Source of the DNA: TH1177 sp042138015
GTDB lineage: Archaea; Thermoproteota; Nitrososphaeria; Nitrososphaerales; Nitrososphaeraceae
Direction: 5' to 3'
DNA: 44,265 bases
Assembly: GCA_042138015.1 (NCBI GenBank)
Contig: JBHIVA010000015.1
Location: 1-44,265 of the forward strand
The notes beneath the pieces are model-generated. The model worked only from the letters and a program-made list of their open reading frames with translations. It was not told the origin of the DNA and did not search any database. A program made the translations under genes and the position numbers. Positions 24,928 through 33,755 of the stretch are shown here, one piece after another. Numbering within the stretch: the stretch's first letter is position 1; each line of letters starts with the position of its first letter.

Positions 24928-25521
24928 ATGGCGAAGAAAAAACTAACTTTGCACACCGAGTTATCAAACTCATTTCAATACATCCCAAAAGCTATGTTCT
25001 TTACAAAAGGAAAAGGAATTCATAAAGATTACCTAACCAGTTTCGAGCTTGCCCTACGTGATGCAAGGATCTCAGATCTCAATATTGTAACTGTTTCTAG
25101 TATCAAACCTCCAAAATGTAAAATCATAAGTATATCAGAAGGAAGAAAATATCTTTTGCCTGGACAAATTACCTTCGCTGTAATGGCTAGATCTTCTACT
25201 AGTGAACCTAATAGATTGATTGCTGCATCGATTGGACTAGCAAATCCTAAAGAAGATGGTAAATACGGATATTTATCAGAACACCATTCTACAGGAGAAA
25301 CAGGACAAAAGGCTGGGGATTATGCTGAAGATATGGCTATGGAAATGTTGGCTACTACAATGGGTTTGCCAAATGACCCTTCTTTAAAATGGGATGATAA
25401 GCAAGAACAATGGAGGTTATCAGGTAAAATCTATAAAACCCAAAATTATACCCAGTCTGCAGAAGGTAATAAAGATGGATTGTGGACTACAGTTCTAAGT
25501 GCAGCAGTATTTATTCTTTAA
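24928..25521 (+). CDS. pdaD: Pyruvoyl-dependent arginine decarboxylase
   Basis: A 197-residue PvlArgDC. The self-cleavage site is V-T-V-S-S-I (residues 54-59): scission between S57 and S58 would leave a pyruvoyl group on the larger beta chain. The preceding P-K-A-M-F-F-T-K-G-K-G and D-A-R-I-S-D-L-N-I-V fit the family. A-S-I-G-L-A and the E-H-H-S-T-G-E-T-G motif also match. It converts arginine to agmatine, the first step of archaeal polyamine synthesis, in the cytoplasm. It is longer by about 30 residues than the methanogen enzyme, mainly in the C-terminal part. It stands alone, with a leaderless-type promoter. Confidence 0.92.
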   Translation: MAKKKLTLHTELSNSFQYIPKAMFFTKGKGIHKDYLTSFELALRDARISDLNIVTVSSIKPPKCKIISISEGRKYLLPGQITFAVMARSSTSEPNRLIAASIGLANPKEDGKYGYLSEHHSTGETGQKAGDYAEDMAMEMLATTMGLPNDPSLKWDDKQEQWRLSGKIYKTQNYTQSAEGNKDGLWTTVLSAAVFIL

Positions 25522-25622
25522 TAGATAAATAAATAAAAACATAATTAGTTCCAAAAGATGTAATAAGATTTATAGTGAAACTGATATTCTTCTAAATAAT
25601 TTAAATTTAATCCAAAAAACTC

Positions 25623-25679
25623 TTCATAAAATGATAAATTCTTTTCTAAGACCATATGTGAAATCACATTTTTTATGAA
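25623..25679. other. Nested stem-loop downstream of pdaD
   Basis: An outer perfect 9-base pair arm (TTCATAAAA at 25623-25631 with TTTTATGAA at 25671-25679) encloses an inner short hairpin (ATGTGA, AA, TCACAT at 25656-25669). It lies about 100 bases after the arginine decarboxylase stop. It may be a 3' UTR/terminator structure or part of a small RNA. Confidence 0.4.
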
Positions 25680-25835
25680 TCTATTATTTAGTCAAATTTA
25701 ACTACCAAACTATCATTTATTTTTTTTATATAGACTCTCCGAACTCATTCTGTCATTTCTTTTGCAATAATCAAAATAAGAGTATATTTACTCAAACCCA
25801 ATATAAATAACATGGTTTCTTATTCCTAATAGGAT

Positions 25836-25928
25836 AATGTCTGCTATTATATATGTATTAAAAGATTTGGTATTTCTAACTCTTTCCTGTAAGATCTCTT
25901 ATTATAGGTAGAGAGAATAGTAGACATT
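25836..25928 (+). ncRNA. Candidate structured RNA (nested stem-loop)
   Basis: Outer arms AATGTCTGCTATT (25836-25848) and AATAGTAGACATT (25916-25928) pair over 13 bases with one G-U wobble. Directly inside the right arm is a second stem: CTCTTTCCTGTAA (25880-25892) with TTATAGG (25902-25908) and AGAGAG (25910-25915). It has 13 pairs including two G-U wobbles, one bulged T, and a 9-base loop. The 31 bases between outer and inner left arms are unpaired. Wobble pairs favour a plus-strand RNA over a DNA-binding site. No open frame explains the region. It lies 226 bases before the next gene. No known RNA family is recognised. Confidence 0.45.
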
Positions 25929-26154
25929 CTTTCATATATTAATACAAACTAATATCACACATCTTGAGATTATCTGAATTCCTATTTCTCATTCGTAAAG
26001 ATATTTAATTAAAGAAAGATAGAAAAGCAAACCAATTTACTTTTCTATTTATCTGATATTGTTCAAAAAATTTTGTTAATTATAGATTTTACTATAATTT
26101 TAAATATAAGAATAAAATAAATCTTTAAACAATATTTTTTATATATCCATTGTA

Positions 26155-26493
26155 ATGGTTGAAAGATTACTAGAATTCACATTTCCTTCCTCCATTGAAC
26201 TTGAAAGAGTAGGAAATAAGAATCGAATAAATATATTCCGTAAATATTTCGCAACTATAAGATATAATAGATTATTGATTCAATTAGCCCTTATCAGATC
26301 CGCATATGATGAAAATGCTAAATCATTTATATCGGAATTAGAAAATCATCAGCGTAAGAATTTCTTTAGTTTGTTAAACAGAATGAAAGAGCTTAACTTC
26401 TATGAAGAATTTATATCTGCCGCAAAAGAAGAAGAAAAAGCATTAAAAACTATAATAGAGGCATACGGCAAAAGGATGAACATAAATGAATAA
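26155..26493 (+). CDS. Hypothetical helical protein
   Basis: A 112-residue soluble protein that I do not recognise. It is predicted to be mostly helical: a short N-terminal hydrophobic/aromatic stretch, then long amphipathic helices (L-L-I-Q-L-A-L-I-R-S-A-Y, F-F-S-L-L-N-R-M-K-E-L-N-F-Y-E-E-F) and a charged C-terminus with K-E-E-E-K-A-L-K. No Cys pairs, metal motifs or signal peptide. It is isolated between two AT-rich spacers, downstream of the candidate structured RNA, with a TTTATATAT element just before the ATG. Confidence 0.55.
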   Translation: MVERLLEFTFPSSIELERVGNKNRINIFRKYFATIRYNRLLIQLALIRSAYDENAKSFISELENHQRKNFFSLLNRMKELNFYEEFISAAKEEEKALKTIIEAYGKRMNINE

Positions 26494-26813
26494 CTACCAT
26501 ATTATTAAATTCATATACTTAAATCTTATTTAAAATACATAATAATACAAATAATTCATTTTGTTCTTTAAATCATACATTAGCTGATCATTAAAATAAA
26601 ATATTAAAAGTCTATTTTTTTTATATCATGCCAAAATAAAGTACATAAGTAAAATGTTAAATGATATTATGAGTGAAATATTTAATACGATTTCTAATAT
26701 CACTCAGGATAATCAAAATTTTTAATTCCGTTAATCTTTACTTTTTTTTATTAAAAGTATCAAATATTGTTTATTTCATAAAGTAAAAATATAGTAGGAC
26801 TTATCAACCCAGT
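26494..26813. other. AT-rich spacer with one stem-loop
   Basis: This 320-base spacer has no convincing gene. It holds a stem-loop at 26670-26706: TGAGTG plus ATATT pair with AATAT plus CACTCA, with a two-A bulge and a 13-base loop, followed by a T5 run. Function unknown; possibly a transcript end or a regulatory dyad before the phosphatase gene. Confidence 0.35.
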
Positions 26814-27728
26814 GTGTTTAATATATTAATGACAATTAACCTCATAATTATTTATTCATTTACCTTTGCTTTTTTTTCATTTAATTTATCTAATGTTTTT
26901 GCAAATTCTCCGGAATTCAATATTGTTGCAGTAGGTGATTGGGCTTGTAATTCAAATACTAAAGGTACGGTTAATTCTATTTTAAATTATGAACCTGAAG
27001 TAGTCTTATCACTTGGTGATAACTCTTATCAGTCTACGGGAGATTGTTGGTTAAATGATATCGCTCCTATCAAATCGGCTATGAAAGTTGTTCTAGGAAA
27101 TAAGGATAAATCTGAATTTCTATCAAAACAATATATGGACGAATTTAATATGAAATCTCAATACTATTCATTTGATTATGAAAATATCCATTTTCTAGCC
27201 CTATCAACCAATATACCATATGATCAAAAGTCAGAACAGTATAAATTTGCAGAAAAAGACTTAAAAGAGGCAGCGTCAAATCCCAATATTACTTGGATTA
27301 TTTTGTTCTTACATAATCCACTATATACATCAACAAATTCATATATTAAGATGAAAACCGAACTTATAGAGACGTTACATCCTTTATTTGAAAAAAATGG
27401 AGTGGATATAACAATACAAGGACATGTGCATAATTATCAAAGAACTTTTCCTTTAATGTATAATGCGGATGATCCCTTAAATCCGATTATTACTGATAAC
27501 AATGATAAATCCTACAATGATCCAGATGGTACAATATTCCTAATAGTTGGAACGGGGGGAGCAAAATTACACAAACTTAAAGATTCTAGTGTTTTTACTG
27601 CATTTTCACAAGATAAAAACTATGGTTTTCTAAATATTAATTTACTAGATAATGGAAAGACGCTCTTTGGTGAATTTATTGATCATAATGGGATACAAAA
27701 AGATAATTTCAAAATTACAAAACCATAA
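26814..27728 (+). CDS. Secreted purple-acid-phosphatase-like protein with altered active site
   Basis: A 304-residue calcineurin-like metallophosphoesterase with an N-terminal signal/anchor (about residues 6-30). PAP-like motifs in order: V-G-D-W, L-G-D-N-S-Y, L-G-N-K-D, F-L-H-N-P and Q-G-H-V-H-N-Y-Q-R. In the third motif the catalytic His of G-N-H-(D/E) is replaced by Lys. The paralogue at 41468 keeps G-N-H-E. The metal-binding Asn and other ligands remain, so it may bind metal but be weakly active or changed in specificity. The start is GTG at 26814; an ATG six codons later is possible. It is probably membrane-tethered or extracellular. It stands alone in its transcription unit. Confidence 0.8.
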   Translation: MFNILMTINLIIIYSFTFAFFSFNLSNVFANSPEFNIVAVGDWACNSNTKGTVNSILNYEPEVVLSLGDNSYQSTGDCWLNDIAPIKSAMKVVLGNKDKSEFLSKQYMDEFNMKSQYYSFDYENIHFLALSTNIPYDQKSEQYKFAEKDLKEAASNPNITWIILFLHNPLYTSTNSYIKMKTELIETLHPLFEKNGVDITIQGHVHNYQRTFPLMYNADDPLNPIITDNNDKSYNDPDGTIFLIVGTGGAKLHKLKDSSVFTAFSQDKNYGFLNINLLDNGKTLFGEFIDHNGIQKDNFKITKP

Positions 27729-27985
27729 TCAAGTTATATCTTCACAGATTCACAGTAGGTATATTTCAATTTAAATAATATTTTAAACATTATTAAATAC
27801 ATTAAAAAATTTACATTATATTTTGTATTTTGTTTATTGTTTTATAACGATTATAAATTACTTTGCTATTAAGCATAATACTTAAAAAATAAAGCTCGAA
27901 CAAACAAATTAATTATTCCCCTAGATTTAGATATTTTTAACTCTTGATTTAATAATTTTTATTTACTACAAATGTTGAGCGATGG

Positions 27986-28303
27986 TTATTGCAAGGGGTT
28001 GTTTGAATGCCCTACCACTTTGTTATCTTTCATTATTATACAACAAGCACATTGATTAGAAAAACATGTCTGAGAGTTATCATGACCACATACTTGGCAA
28101 GCACATTCAGCACCTTTTTTCCGTGAAGGAAATTTTTTTTTACTATAGAAATAATACCATGCTAATACTAGTGATGAACCAAGCAATAGAAAAAGTATTG
28201 AAACCAGAATACCTGATTTTAATATAACTAATATGGCACTCAGTGATAATGTAGCTACCCCAGTTATCAGAGGCCAGATAGGTGTTTGAGAATTATCACT
28301 CAT
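27986..28303 (-). CDS. Small membrane protein with Cys-rich tail
   Basis: A 105-residue protein with two hydrophobic segments (about residues 10-28 and 31-51) and a basic link (S-K-K-K-F-P-S-R-K-K-G). A cytosolic Cys-rich tail follows: C-x-C-x2-C-G-H ... C-x4-C-x-C-C. The eight or so Cys/His residues could hold one or two zinc ions. No family is recognised. It follows the 97-residue gene by 26 bases on the same strand, so the two may be co-transcribed. Confidence 0.6.
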   Translation of the reverse strand: MSDNSQTPIWPLITGVATLSLSAILVILKSGILVSILFLLLGSSLVLAWYYFYSKKKFPSRKKGAECACQVCGHDNSQTCFSNQCACCIIMKDNKVVGHSNNPLQ

Positions 28304-28329
28304 TTCTATACTTAATGTATAAAAATAGA

Positions 28330-28623
28330 TTATTTATATGTAGTAACTTGTTCAACCGAATCTGATTCAATCTCTTGGTTATCTTTAGTTCTTTTTTTCT
28401 TTGCCCGTTTTTTCCTAACCTCCTTTAAAATTTCTTCTATTTCTTCTTTAGATAGCTTACTTATTCTTGCATCACATTCTAAACCCTTAGCATCCAATAC
28501 TTCTTCGGTTAAATTAATAATTTCCTCTTTCTTTTCTTGTTCTTCTTGTGTCAAGAGATTATAACTCAAAAATCTAAAAAAAGCAAATTCACTCATTCTA
28601 TTATATATTCTTATGTTCTTCAT
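28330..28623 (-). CDS. Small highly charged protein
   Basis: A 97-residue protein with no recognised family. A short conserved-looking N-terminus (R-M-S-E-F-A-F-F-R-F-L-S-Y-N-L-L) is followed by strongly helical, Glu/Lys-rich sequence (E-E-Q-E-K-K-E-E-I) and a basic patch K-K-R-A-K-K-K-R-T-K, which could contact nucleic acid. It sits between the CPA2 antiporter (56 bases upstream) and the Cys-rich membrane protein gene, all on the minus strand; it could be part of one transcript. Confidence 0.55.
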   Translation of the reverse strand: MKNIRIYNRMSEFAFFRFLSYNLLTQEEQEKKEEIINLTEEVLDAKGLECDARISKLSKEEIEEILKEVRKKRAKKKRTKDNQEIESDSVEQVTTYK

Positions 28624-28679
28624 CTAGTTAACTGTTTTTAATTGAATTAAAGAATTTCTTAAATAATGATTAGAAAAAC

Positions 28680-29894
28680 TTAAACTAATTCCTTTTGATA
28701 GGACTTTTTTAGCCAGATTGGTGTTATTATAGTAGTCACTGCCACCATAATGATAATTGCAGTATAGATATCTCCTGATAATACCCCTGATGACGCACCT
28801 ACACCTGCCACTATTAATCCCACCTCACCTCTTGATACCATTCCTATTCCAACTCGCATAGACTTTGTCTTGTCTTTAAGAAATATTAATGAAGGTAAAC
28901 CGCAACCAACTAGCTTCGTAAGTATCGCTATAGCAACTATTATTCCTGCTACCATTAATACCTCTAGATTAACTCCTCGTAAATCTACTTGAGCTCCAAT
29001 TATCGCAAAAAATAATGGTGCGAAAATAATTTGTAATTTATGGACATATTCTTCAACCTGTTTAATTAAACGAGTACTTGCTACTGCCATACCAATCGCA
29101 AAAGCTCCTACTATGGGAGATAGCCCTACAATAGCAGCAATTCCTGCACCACCAAAAAATATAGCAGTAGTTATTCCTTCGATACTTCCACGGGATTTCC
29201 ATAGCCTTTCCCTATGTAATATTCTAGGAACAATTAAAATCGAACCTACTAGCAAAGCCACAAAAAGTCCTAAGATTTTCAAAATTAGAAATGTAATTTC
29301 GATAAAATCTGGAGTTGTATTTCCTGTTTGCACCATTGTAAGAACAACAGATAAAACTGCTATAGCTAGAATATCATCAACTATCGCAGCTCCAAGAATC
29401 AGTCTTGCTTCTTTTGATTGCATTTTTCCTAACGAAGTCAATACTTGTATCGATATAGCAATGCTAGTAGCAGTTAACGCTGTGGCAATAAGTAGGATCT
29501 GTAATAACTCTAAACCATATAGAGAAAATACAATAAAACCGGCGAAAAAAGGTATAACCACACCGAGAGCTCCTATTGTAAATGCACTTATTCCACCTTT
29601 TAGAAATTCTCTTGGTGTAATTTCCAATCCTGCTACAAAAAGAATCACAATAGCAGCTAATTCTCCTATATGTTTGATGGTGTCGTCAAGGATAACCAGT
29701 GGTTCTCCATTGAATAACGGTAACCCTCCTAAAGCATAGGGCCCTATAATCATCCCTGCTAAAAGTTCGCCTAATACAATTGGCAATTTAATTCTATGAA
29801 AAAGTTCTGCAAATATTTTTGAAGTAAATAATAATAGAGATAATGAAATCACCACGTGAATAAAAATGGTTGATGATTCTGTACCTACTGCCAT
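28680..29894 (-). CDS. CPA2-family cation:proton antiporter
   Basis: A 404-residue membrane protein with about 12 hydrophobic segments. CPA2 hallmarks: L-A-G-M-I-I-G-P in the second helix, F-V-A-G-L-E-I, and the ion-binding double Asp in G-A-A-I-V-D-D-I-L. Later comes the G-A-F-A-I-G-M-A-V-A-S-T-R and R-G-E-V-G-L-I-V segments. It lacks the cytosolic TrkA-N/RCK regulatory domains of KefB/KefC. It should exchange Na+ or K+ for H+ and help with pH and salt balance. The start is the ATG at 29892-29894. The gene may lead a transcript including the two small genes downstream. Confidence 0.88.
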   Translation of the reverse strand: MAVGTESSTIFIHVVISLSLLLFTSKIFAELFHRIKLPIVLGELLAGMIIGPYALGGLPLFNGEPLVILDDTIKHIGELAAIVILFVAGLEITPREFLKGGISAFTIGALGVVIPFFAGFIVFSLYGLELLQILLIATALTATSIAISIQVLTSLGKMQSKEARLILGAAIVDDILAIAVLSVVLTMVQTGNTTPDFIEITFLILKILGLFVALLVGSILIVPRILHRERLWKSRGSIEGITTAIFFGGAGIAAIVGLSPIVGAFAIGMAVASTRLIKQVEEYVHKLQIIFAPLFFAIIGAQVDLRGVNLEVLMVAGIIVAIAILTKLVGCGLPSLIFLKDKTKSMRVGIGMVSRGEVGLIVAGVGASSGVLSGDIYTAIIIMVAVTTIITPIWLKKSYQKELV

Positions 29895-30161
29895 AGGCTA
29901 TTGATTATTAGAATAATACAATATAAGTGTGATTCATCGTCTTGTGTTTATTAATTTAAAAATTATAATAATTTAAATAAATGTGAAAAAAATTGAAGAT
30001 AATCCAATCGTTAAAGTTATGAATTATGTTCTGTTATATAATGGGTTAGTTATGTCTTTATATTGTGGAACATTTCACTACATTTTTACCATTCATATCA
30101 CATAAGATCGATAAGAATCGTTATAAAGACTCAATATAATAATGCAATATCGATAAAAGTG

Positions 30162-30554
30162 TCAGAATAGACTTTTGGGAATATATTCCTCTTCATAATA
30201 GTAACCTAGAATATTATCTACGGTTTCGTTTAAAGTAGTATTAGTTTTTATTAAAACTACCACTGTTTCACGATCAAATATTTGTAATATTCTTAATCCT
30301 TCATATTCAAAAATTTTCCATTTAAGCTCACCTATTTCATCAATAGTCTTATTAAAAATACCAGGTTGTACTTCATTTTGATAATTCTTTACATTAAAGA
30401 TTATTTTTTCAATAATACCCTTTTTTACATCCATATCTTTAGCTATATTGAGATTTTCCGCTTTTCCCGATGAGTTCATAGTAAATACAGCAAGAATATG
30501 ATCTTCTACATCTACTAAATGCTTGATCTTATCATAACCGATATTATTTTCCAT
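30162..30554 (-). CDS. Small alpha/beta protein, possibly roadblock/profilin-like
   Basis: A 130-residue soluble protein. The order of predicted elements (helix; two strands with an N-x-S-G-K turn; long helix; three strands including I-F-E-Y-E-G-L-R-I-L-Q-I; helix) resembles small roadblock/profilin-like domains common in Thaumarchaeota. The gene at 35947 has the same length and a similar layout. I cannot name the function. It is a single gene divergent from the amidohydrolase gene. Confidence 0.55.
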   Translation of the reverse strand: MENNIGYDKIKHLVDVEDHILAVFTMNSSGKAENLNIAKDMDVKKGIIEKIIFNVKNYQNEVQPGIFNKTIDEIGELKWKIFEYEGLRILQIFDRETVVVLIKTNTTLNETVDNILGYYYEEEYIPKSLF

Positions 30555-30781
30555 ATGCTAAATCTTATCTGATGAAGTATTTGAAATTAACCTCTCTAGT
30601 TGTAACTAAAAGAATAGCTTTCAAGATGCAGTAAAATAAATCAAAATCTAATTACCATCAAATTCTCGAATTATTCATTAAAAAAGCAAAAAATCTTATA
30701 ACTTTAAATTATTAGCTCATATATTATTCCCTCGATTCAACAAAGATTTTATTAATCAATATTTTAGAAATACAATCATCA

Positions 30782-31921
30782 ATGCAATTAATAAAGACGA
30801 AAATTTTATACGATGGTATTAATGAAGTAAAAGATTGTTTTATTGGATTTGAAAAGGACACTATAACATATGTGGGTAAGAAAAAGCCTTCTGGAAAGCA
30901 TGAGTTAATTCATGAGTGTGGAGCTGTTACCCCAGCATTTATCGATGCACATAGTCATATTGGAATGGTCCGTTCCGGAGAACCAGCAGATGAGGAGGAA
31001 GCAAATGAACATATAGAATCTATATTTCCACTTGGCAACGCTTTACATAGCGTGTATATGGATGATTCTTCGTTTAAAGAGTCTGTTGCTTTTGGCGTAC
31101 TATACTCAGTAGTTCTACCCGGAAGTGGAAATATAATAAGTGGAAAGGGAGTACTTATCAAAAATTATGTATCTAATGTAGGGGAAGCATATATTTCTGA
31201 TGTTGGAATAAAAACTGCATTAGGGTATAATCCTAGAAGTACTAAAGAATGGAAAGGAAGTAGACCCTCTACCAGAATGGGTATGTTGGCCTTACTTAGA
31301 GATAATCTACTCAAGGCTAAAAAAACAATAAGTCTAGTGAAGGCTAAAAAGAAATTGCAAGAAGAAATAGATCCATCTACTGAAATTTTTATTGATATTC
31401 TATCCAATAAATTGAAGCTGATGGTTCATGTACATAAAGAAGATGATATAATGATTTTATTAGATTTAATCAAAGAATTCAACATAAAGGTAATCGCAAA
31501 CCATTTATGCGATGTTTATAATGAAGAAATTTTTTCCTATTTAAAAGATCTTTCTATTCCCATTATTTACGGTCCCTTAGATTCTTTTGCATATAAAGTA
31601 GAACTAAAAAATGAGAGCTGGAAAAATATTAAGAAATTAATAAGATCACAAGCAAAATTTGCGTTGATGAGCGATCATCCTGTAATATTACAAAGAAACC
31701 TCTTCTATTGTTTGCGACATCTATTACGTTTTGGTTTGTCCAGAGCTGAAGCTATTTCAAAAATAACTAAAGAACCTGCAGAGATAATCGGAGCAAAAAA
31801 ACTAGGTCAAGTCTCAAAAGGTTATACAGCATCGTTGACTCTATGGAATGATGATCCCTTCATATTATCCAGTTACCCAGAGAAAGTACTTGCAGAGGGA
31901 AAAATAGTATATAGAGAATGA
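30782..31921 (+). CDS. Metal-dependent amidohydrolase (imidazolonepropionase-like)
   Basis: A 379-residue amidohydrolase-superfamily enzyme. Metal-site motifs in order: D-A-H-S-H (HxH), M-V-H-V-H, A-N-H-L-C, and S-D-H-P (catalytic Asp). The closing G-Y-T-A-S-L-T-L-W-N and V-L-A-E-G-K-I-V-Y-R-E are typical of imidazolonepropionase/dihydroorotase-type composite domains. The substrate is not evident. At 379 residues it is complete. A TATA-like A/T stretch precedes the ATG. It is a single gene in plus orientation; an 8-base inverted repeat follows 39 bases after the stop. Confidence 0.8.
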   Translation: MQLIKTKILYDGINEVKDCFIGFEKDTITYVGKKKPSGKHELIHECGAVTPAFIDAHSHIGMVRSGEPADEEEANEHIESIFPLGNALHSVYMDDSSFKESVAFGVLYSVVLPGSGNIISGKGVLIKNYVSNVGEAYISDVGIKTALGYNPRSTKEWKGSRPSTRMGMLALLRDNLLKAKKTISLVKAKKKLQEEIDPSTEIFIDILSNKLKLMVHVHKEDDIMILLDLIKEFNIKVIANHLCDVYNEEIFSYLKDLSIPIIYGPLDSFAYKVELKNESWKNIKKLIRSQAKFALMSDHPVILQRNLFYCLRHLLRFGLSRAEAISKITKEPAEIIGAKKLGQVSKGYTASLTLWNDDPFILSSYPEKVLAEGKIVYRE

Positions 31922-31959
31922 ATAGCTTTCACAATTTAAAATATGTATACCTTCAATAC

Positions 31960-31997
31960 AACATGCACGCAATTCCGTAAAATAAAAAATGCATGTT
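31960..31997 (+). terminator. Inverted repeat after the amidohydrolase gene
   Basis: AACATGCA (31960-31967) and TGCATGTT (31990-31997) are perfect 8-base arms around a 22-base loop. They could form the 3' end hairpin of the amidohydrolase transcript; no T-run follows at once. Confidence 0.35.
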
Positions 31998-32069
31998 AGT
32001 CAATTAAAGTAAAAGCCTGTAAGATTGATTATTTCTATTCATTTTAAATATTTAAATTCTAAGGAATAA

Positions 32070-32663
32070 ATCAGCAAGATCTTACAATATTTATTCAACC
32101 AAGTTGTTCTTTTCTTTGCTGTAGTAATCGTTCTCTACCAGTTTCCAATGGAACTATTTAATATATCTGGACAGCATACACAAAATATAACAGATAAACA
32201 AAATGAAGAGATATGAAAACAAATATCCCTCTGATTTAATTCTATAAGAAGATAGTTTTATGAAAATGACCTTTCATAAACCAGTTTATCTTTTTTTGGA
32301 TAAAAAGTTCAGTGAACCATCAATCATTTTCAAGGTTAACTTTTAACACCTGACGAGAAGACTATAGATCAAGCTAATACAAAAATCCTTAACGAACTAA
32401 AATTTATCGGGAACACAAATAAAAATATAACTGTACTAAAATCTCAACCAAATGTATTTGAGGGACTACCTCGTCATCAAGTTGAATATCTTTATAGTTA
32501 TAGTTATAGTTTTTCAGAAAATAATGTTACTAAAAATATAGAAAAAATCTTCAGTAAATGGAGCAAACTAGATGATCTTGTTTTCCAAATAAAATTCAAT
32601 AGTAACATACAAAATTATGATGAATATTTTCCAATTGTACAAAGACTTATTCTTTTGAAATAA
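32070..32663 (+). pseudogene. Degraded secreted PsbP-like protein gene
   Basis: Conceptual translation pieces line up as one decayed gene. Frame A (from 32070) gives a signal/anchor (V-V-L-F-F-A-V-V-I-V-L-Y) and a polar stretch up to a TGA at 32214. Frame B from 32212 continues Y-E-N-K-Y-P-S-D-L, crosses a TAA, and runs through F-S-E-P-S-I-I-F-K-V-N-F to another TAA. Frame A resumes at 32346 with T-P-D-E-K-T-I-D-Q-A and ends at 32661. No start codon remains. The order (signal, K-Y-P-S, F-K-V, T-x-D-x-x, C-terminal helix) is that of the intact PsbP-like protein at 43636. At least two frameshifts and one or more internal stops make it non-functional. The short TATAGT triplet repeat at 32497-32514 encodes Tyr-Ser repeats. 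Confidence 0.55.
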
Positions 32664-32766
32664 TCAAATGATAGGGTAATGAGTGATGATGATTACTATC
32701 ATACATCTCACTAATATGAAAACTGAATTGAGATCTTTCTGATAGCAACATTTAATAGAATTGATT

Positions 32767-33438
32767 TCAAAAAACTTTTACCTTATCCTCTAACTTGAGT
32801 AAATACATAGATCTAAAGATCTTTTTTAATTCTTTAACGCTTAAAATCATTCCGTAATACTCTTTAACATGTTCAAGTGTTGTTTTATAGTGTGCAATAT
32901 TAGTAGATGCAGTAGCATCTGATATTAGAATAACATCATATCCCCTATTGAATCCATCTCTTAAAGATGTCTCCACGCATATTGATGTATCTATTCCGCA
33001 GAACATTAATGTATCAATTCCTATACTTTTTAACCATACCTCTGTCTCAGTATCTTGAAAAGCAGAATCTCTTCGCTTGATAATTATATGATCCTTTCCC
33101 ATAGGTTTGAGATCGTCAATTATCCTAGAGTCCCAGGTACCTCTTACGCATATAGGTCTTTTTTTGATCCTTTCTTCCCTCGATTTGGGCAATATCCTAT
33201 GAGTTCTTGTTAAAAGATCTATACCAGAAGGCTCCCTTATCGCTTGTGTATAAAAAATAGGTACATTTACACTTCTACACAAATCTATGAGTTCCTTTAT
33301 CTTTGGAATTACTTTTCTATAGTTATCTAAGTTAATTCCAAGTATATCATACGATCCTCCCTTGCTGACAAAGCCGTTTTGAACATCCACCACTATCAAC
33401 GCTAGGTTCGCACTATGAGATAAATCCATATTTGTCAT
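32767..33438 (-). CDS. Isochorismatase-family cysteine hydrolase
   Basis: A 223-residue cysteine hydrolase. The catalytic triad is visible: Asp in I-V-V-D-V-Q-N-G-F, Lys in I-I-I-K-R-R-D-S-A-F, and Cys in G-I-D-T-S-I-C-V-E-T-S. The non-proline cis-peptide region lies just before the Cys. Family members include nicotinamidase, ureidoacrylate hydrolase and N-carbamoylsarcosine amidase, and the exact substrate is not readable here. The spacing and the G-T-W-D-S motif fit amidase/ureidoacrylate-type members more than true isochorismatase. Single gene with the ATG at 33438. Confidence 0.85.
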   Translation of the reverse strand: MTNMDLSHSANLALIVVDVQNGFVSKGGSYDILGINLDNYRKVIPKIKELIDLCRSVNVPIFYTQAIREPSGIDLLTRTHRILPKSREERIKKRPICVRGTWDSRIIDDLKPMGKDHIIIKRRDSAFQDTETEVWLKSIGIDTLMFCGIDTSICVETSLRDGFNRGYDVILISDATASTNIAHYKTTLEHVKEYYGMILSVKELKKIFRSMYLLKLEDKVKVF

Positions 33439-33485
33439 AACTCTTTATCTTGTAACATCATATATTATTGGTATTTAATTGTAGG

Positions 33486-33554
33486 TTATTTAGTTATTTT
33501 CGAAATAGCTCCAACTGGACAAATCCAAATACAATAGCCGTAACAAACAATGGA
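33486..33554 (-). pseudogene. Ferredoxin-motif remnant
   Basis: A 22-codon open stretch bounded by stops reads V-C-Y-G-Y-C-I-W-I-C-P-V-G-A-I-S. The end is the classic C-x3-C-P-x-G-A-I half of a 4Fe-4S ferredoxin. The first Cys is two residues too close, and stops lie immediately upstream. It is probably the relic of a small ferredoxin gene in the 317-base spacer between the hydrolase and phaC. Elsewhere in that spacer I see only an AAATT microsatellite (33722-33740). Confidence 0.35.
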
Positions 33555-33755
33555 CTAGGTTTATGATATATTCAAGTTTCTGCCACACCTGTATAGTCGC
33601 TTAAACCACTCTTACTAATTCATCGTTTAGACACCATACGAGTTTACTATCTTTTAACCATTCATTTTTTAGAAAGATAAAGAATGAACTAGAATTAGTT
33701 AGATATTGGTAGATCAAAATCAAATTAAATTAAATTAAATTGGTTAAAAAAAATT

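Noticed and set aside
33722..33740. Four tandem copies of an AAATT pentamer
   Set aside because: Short AT slippage repeat in a spacer; no sign of function.
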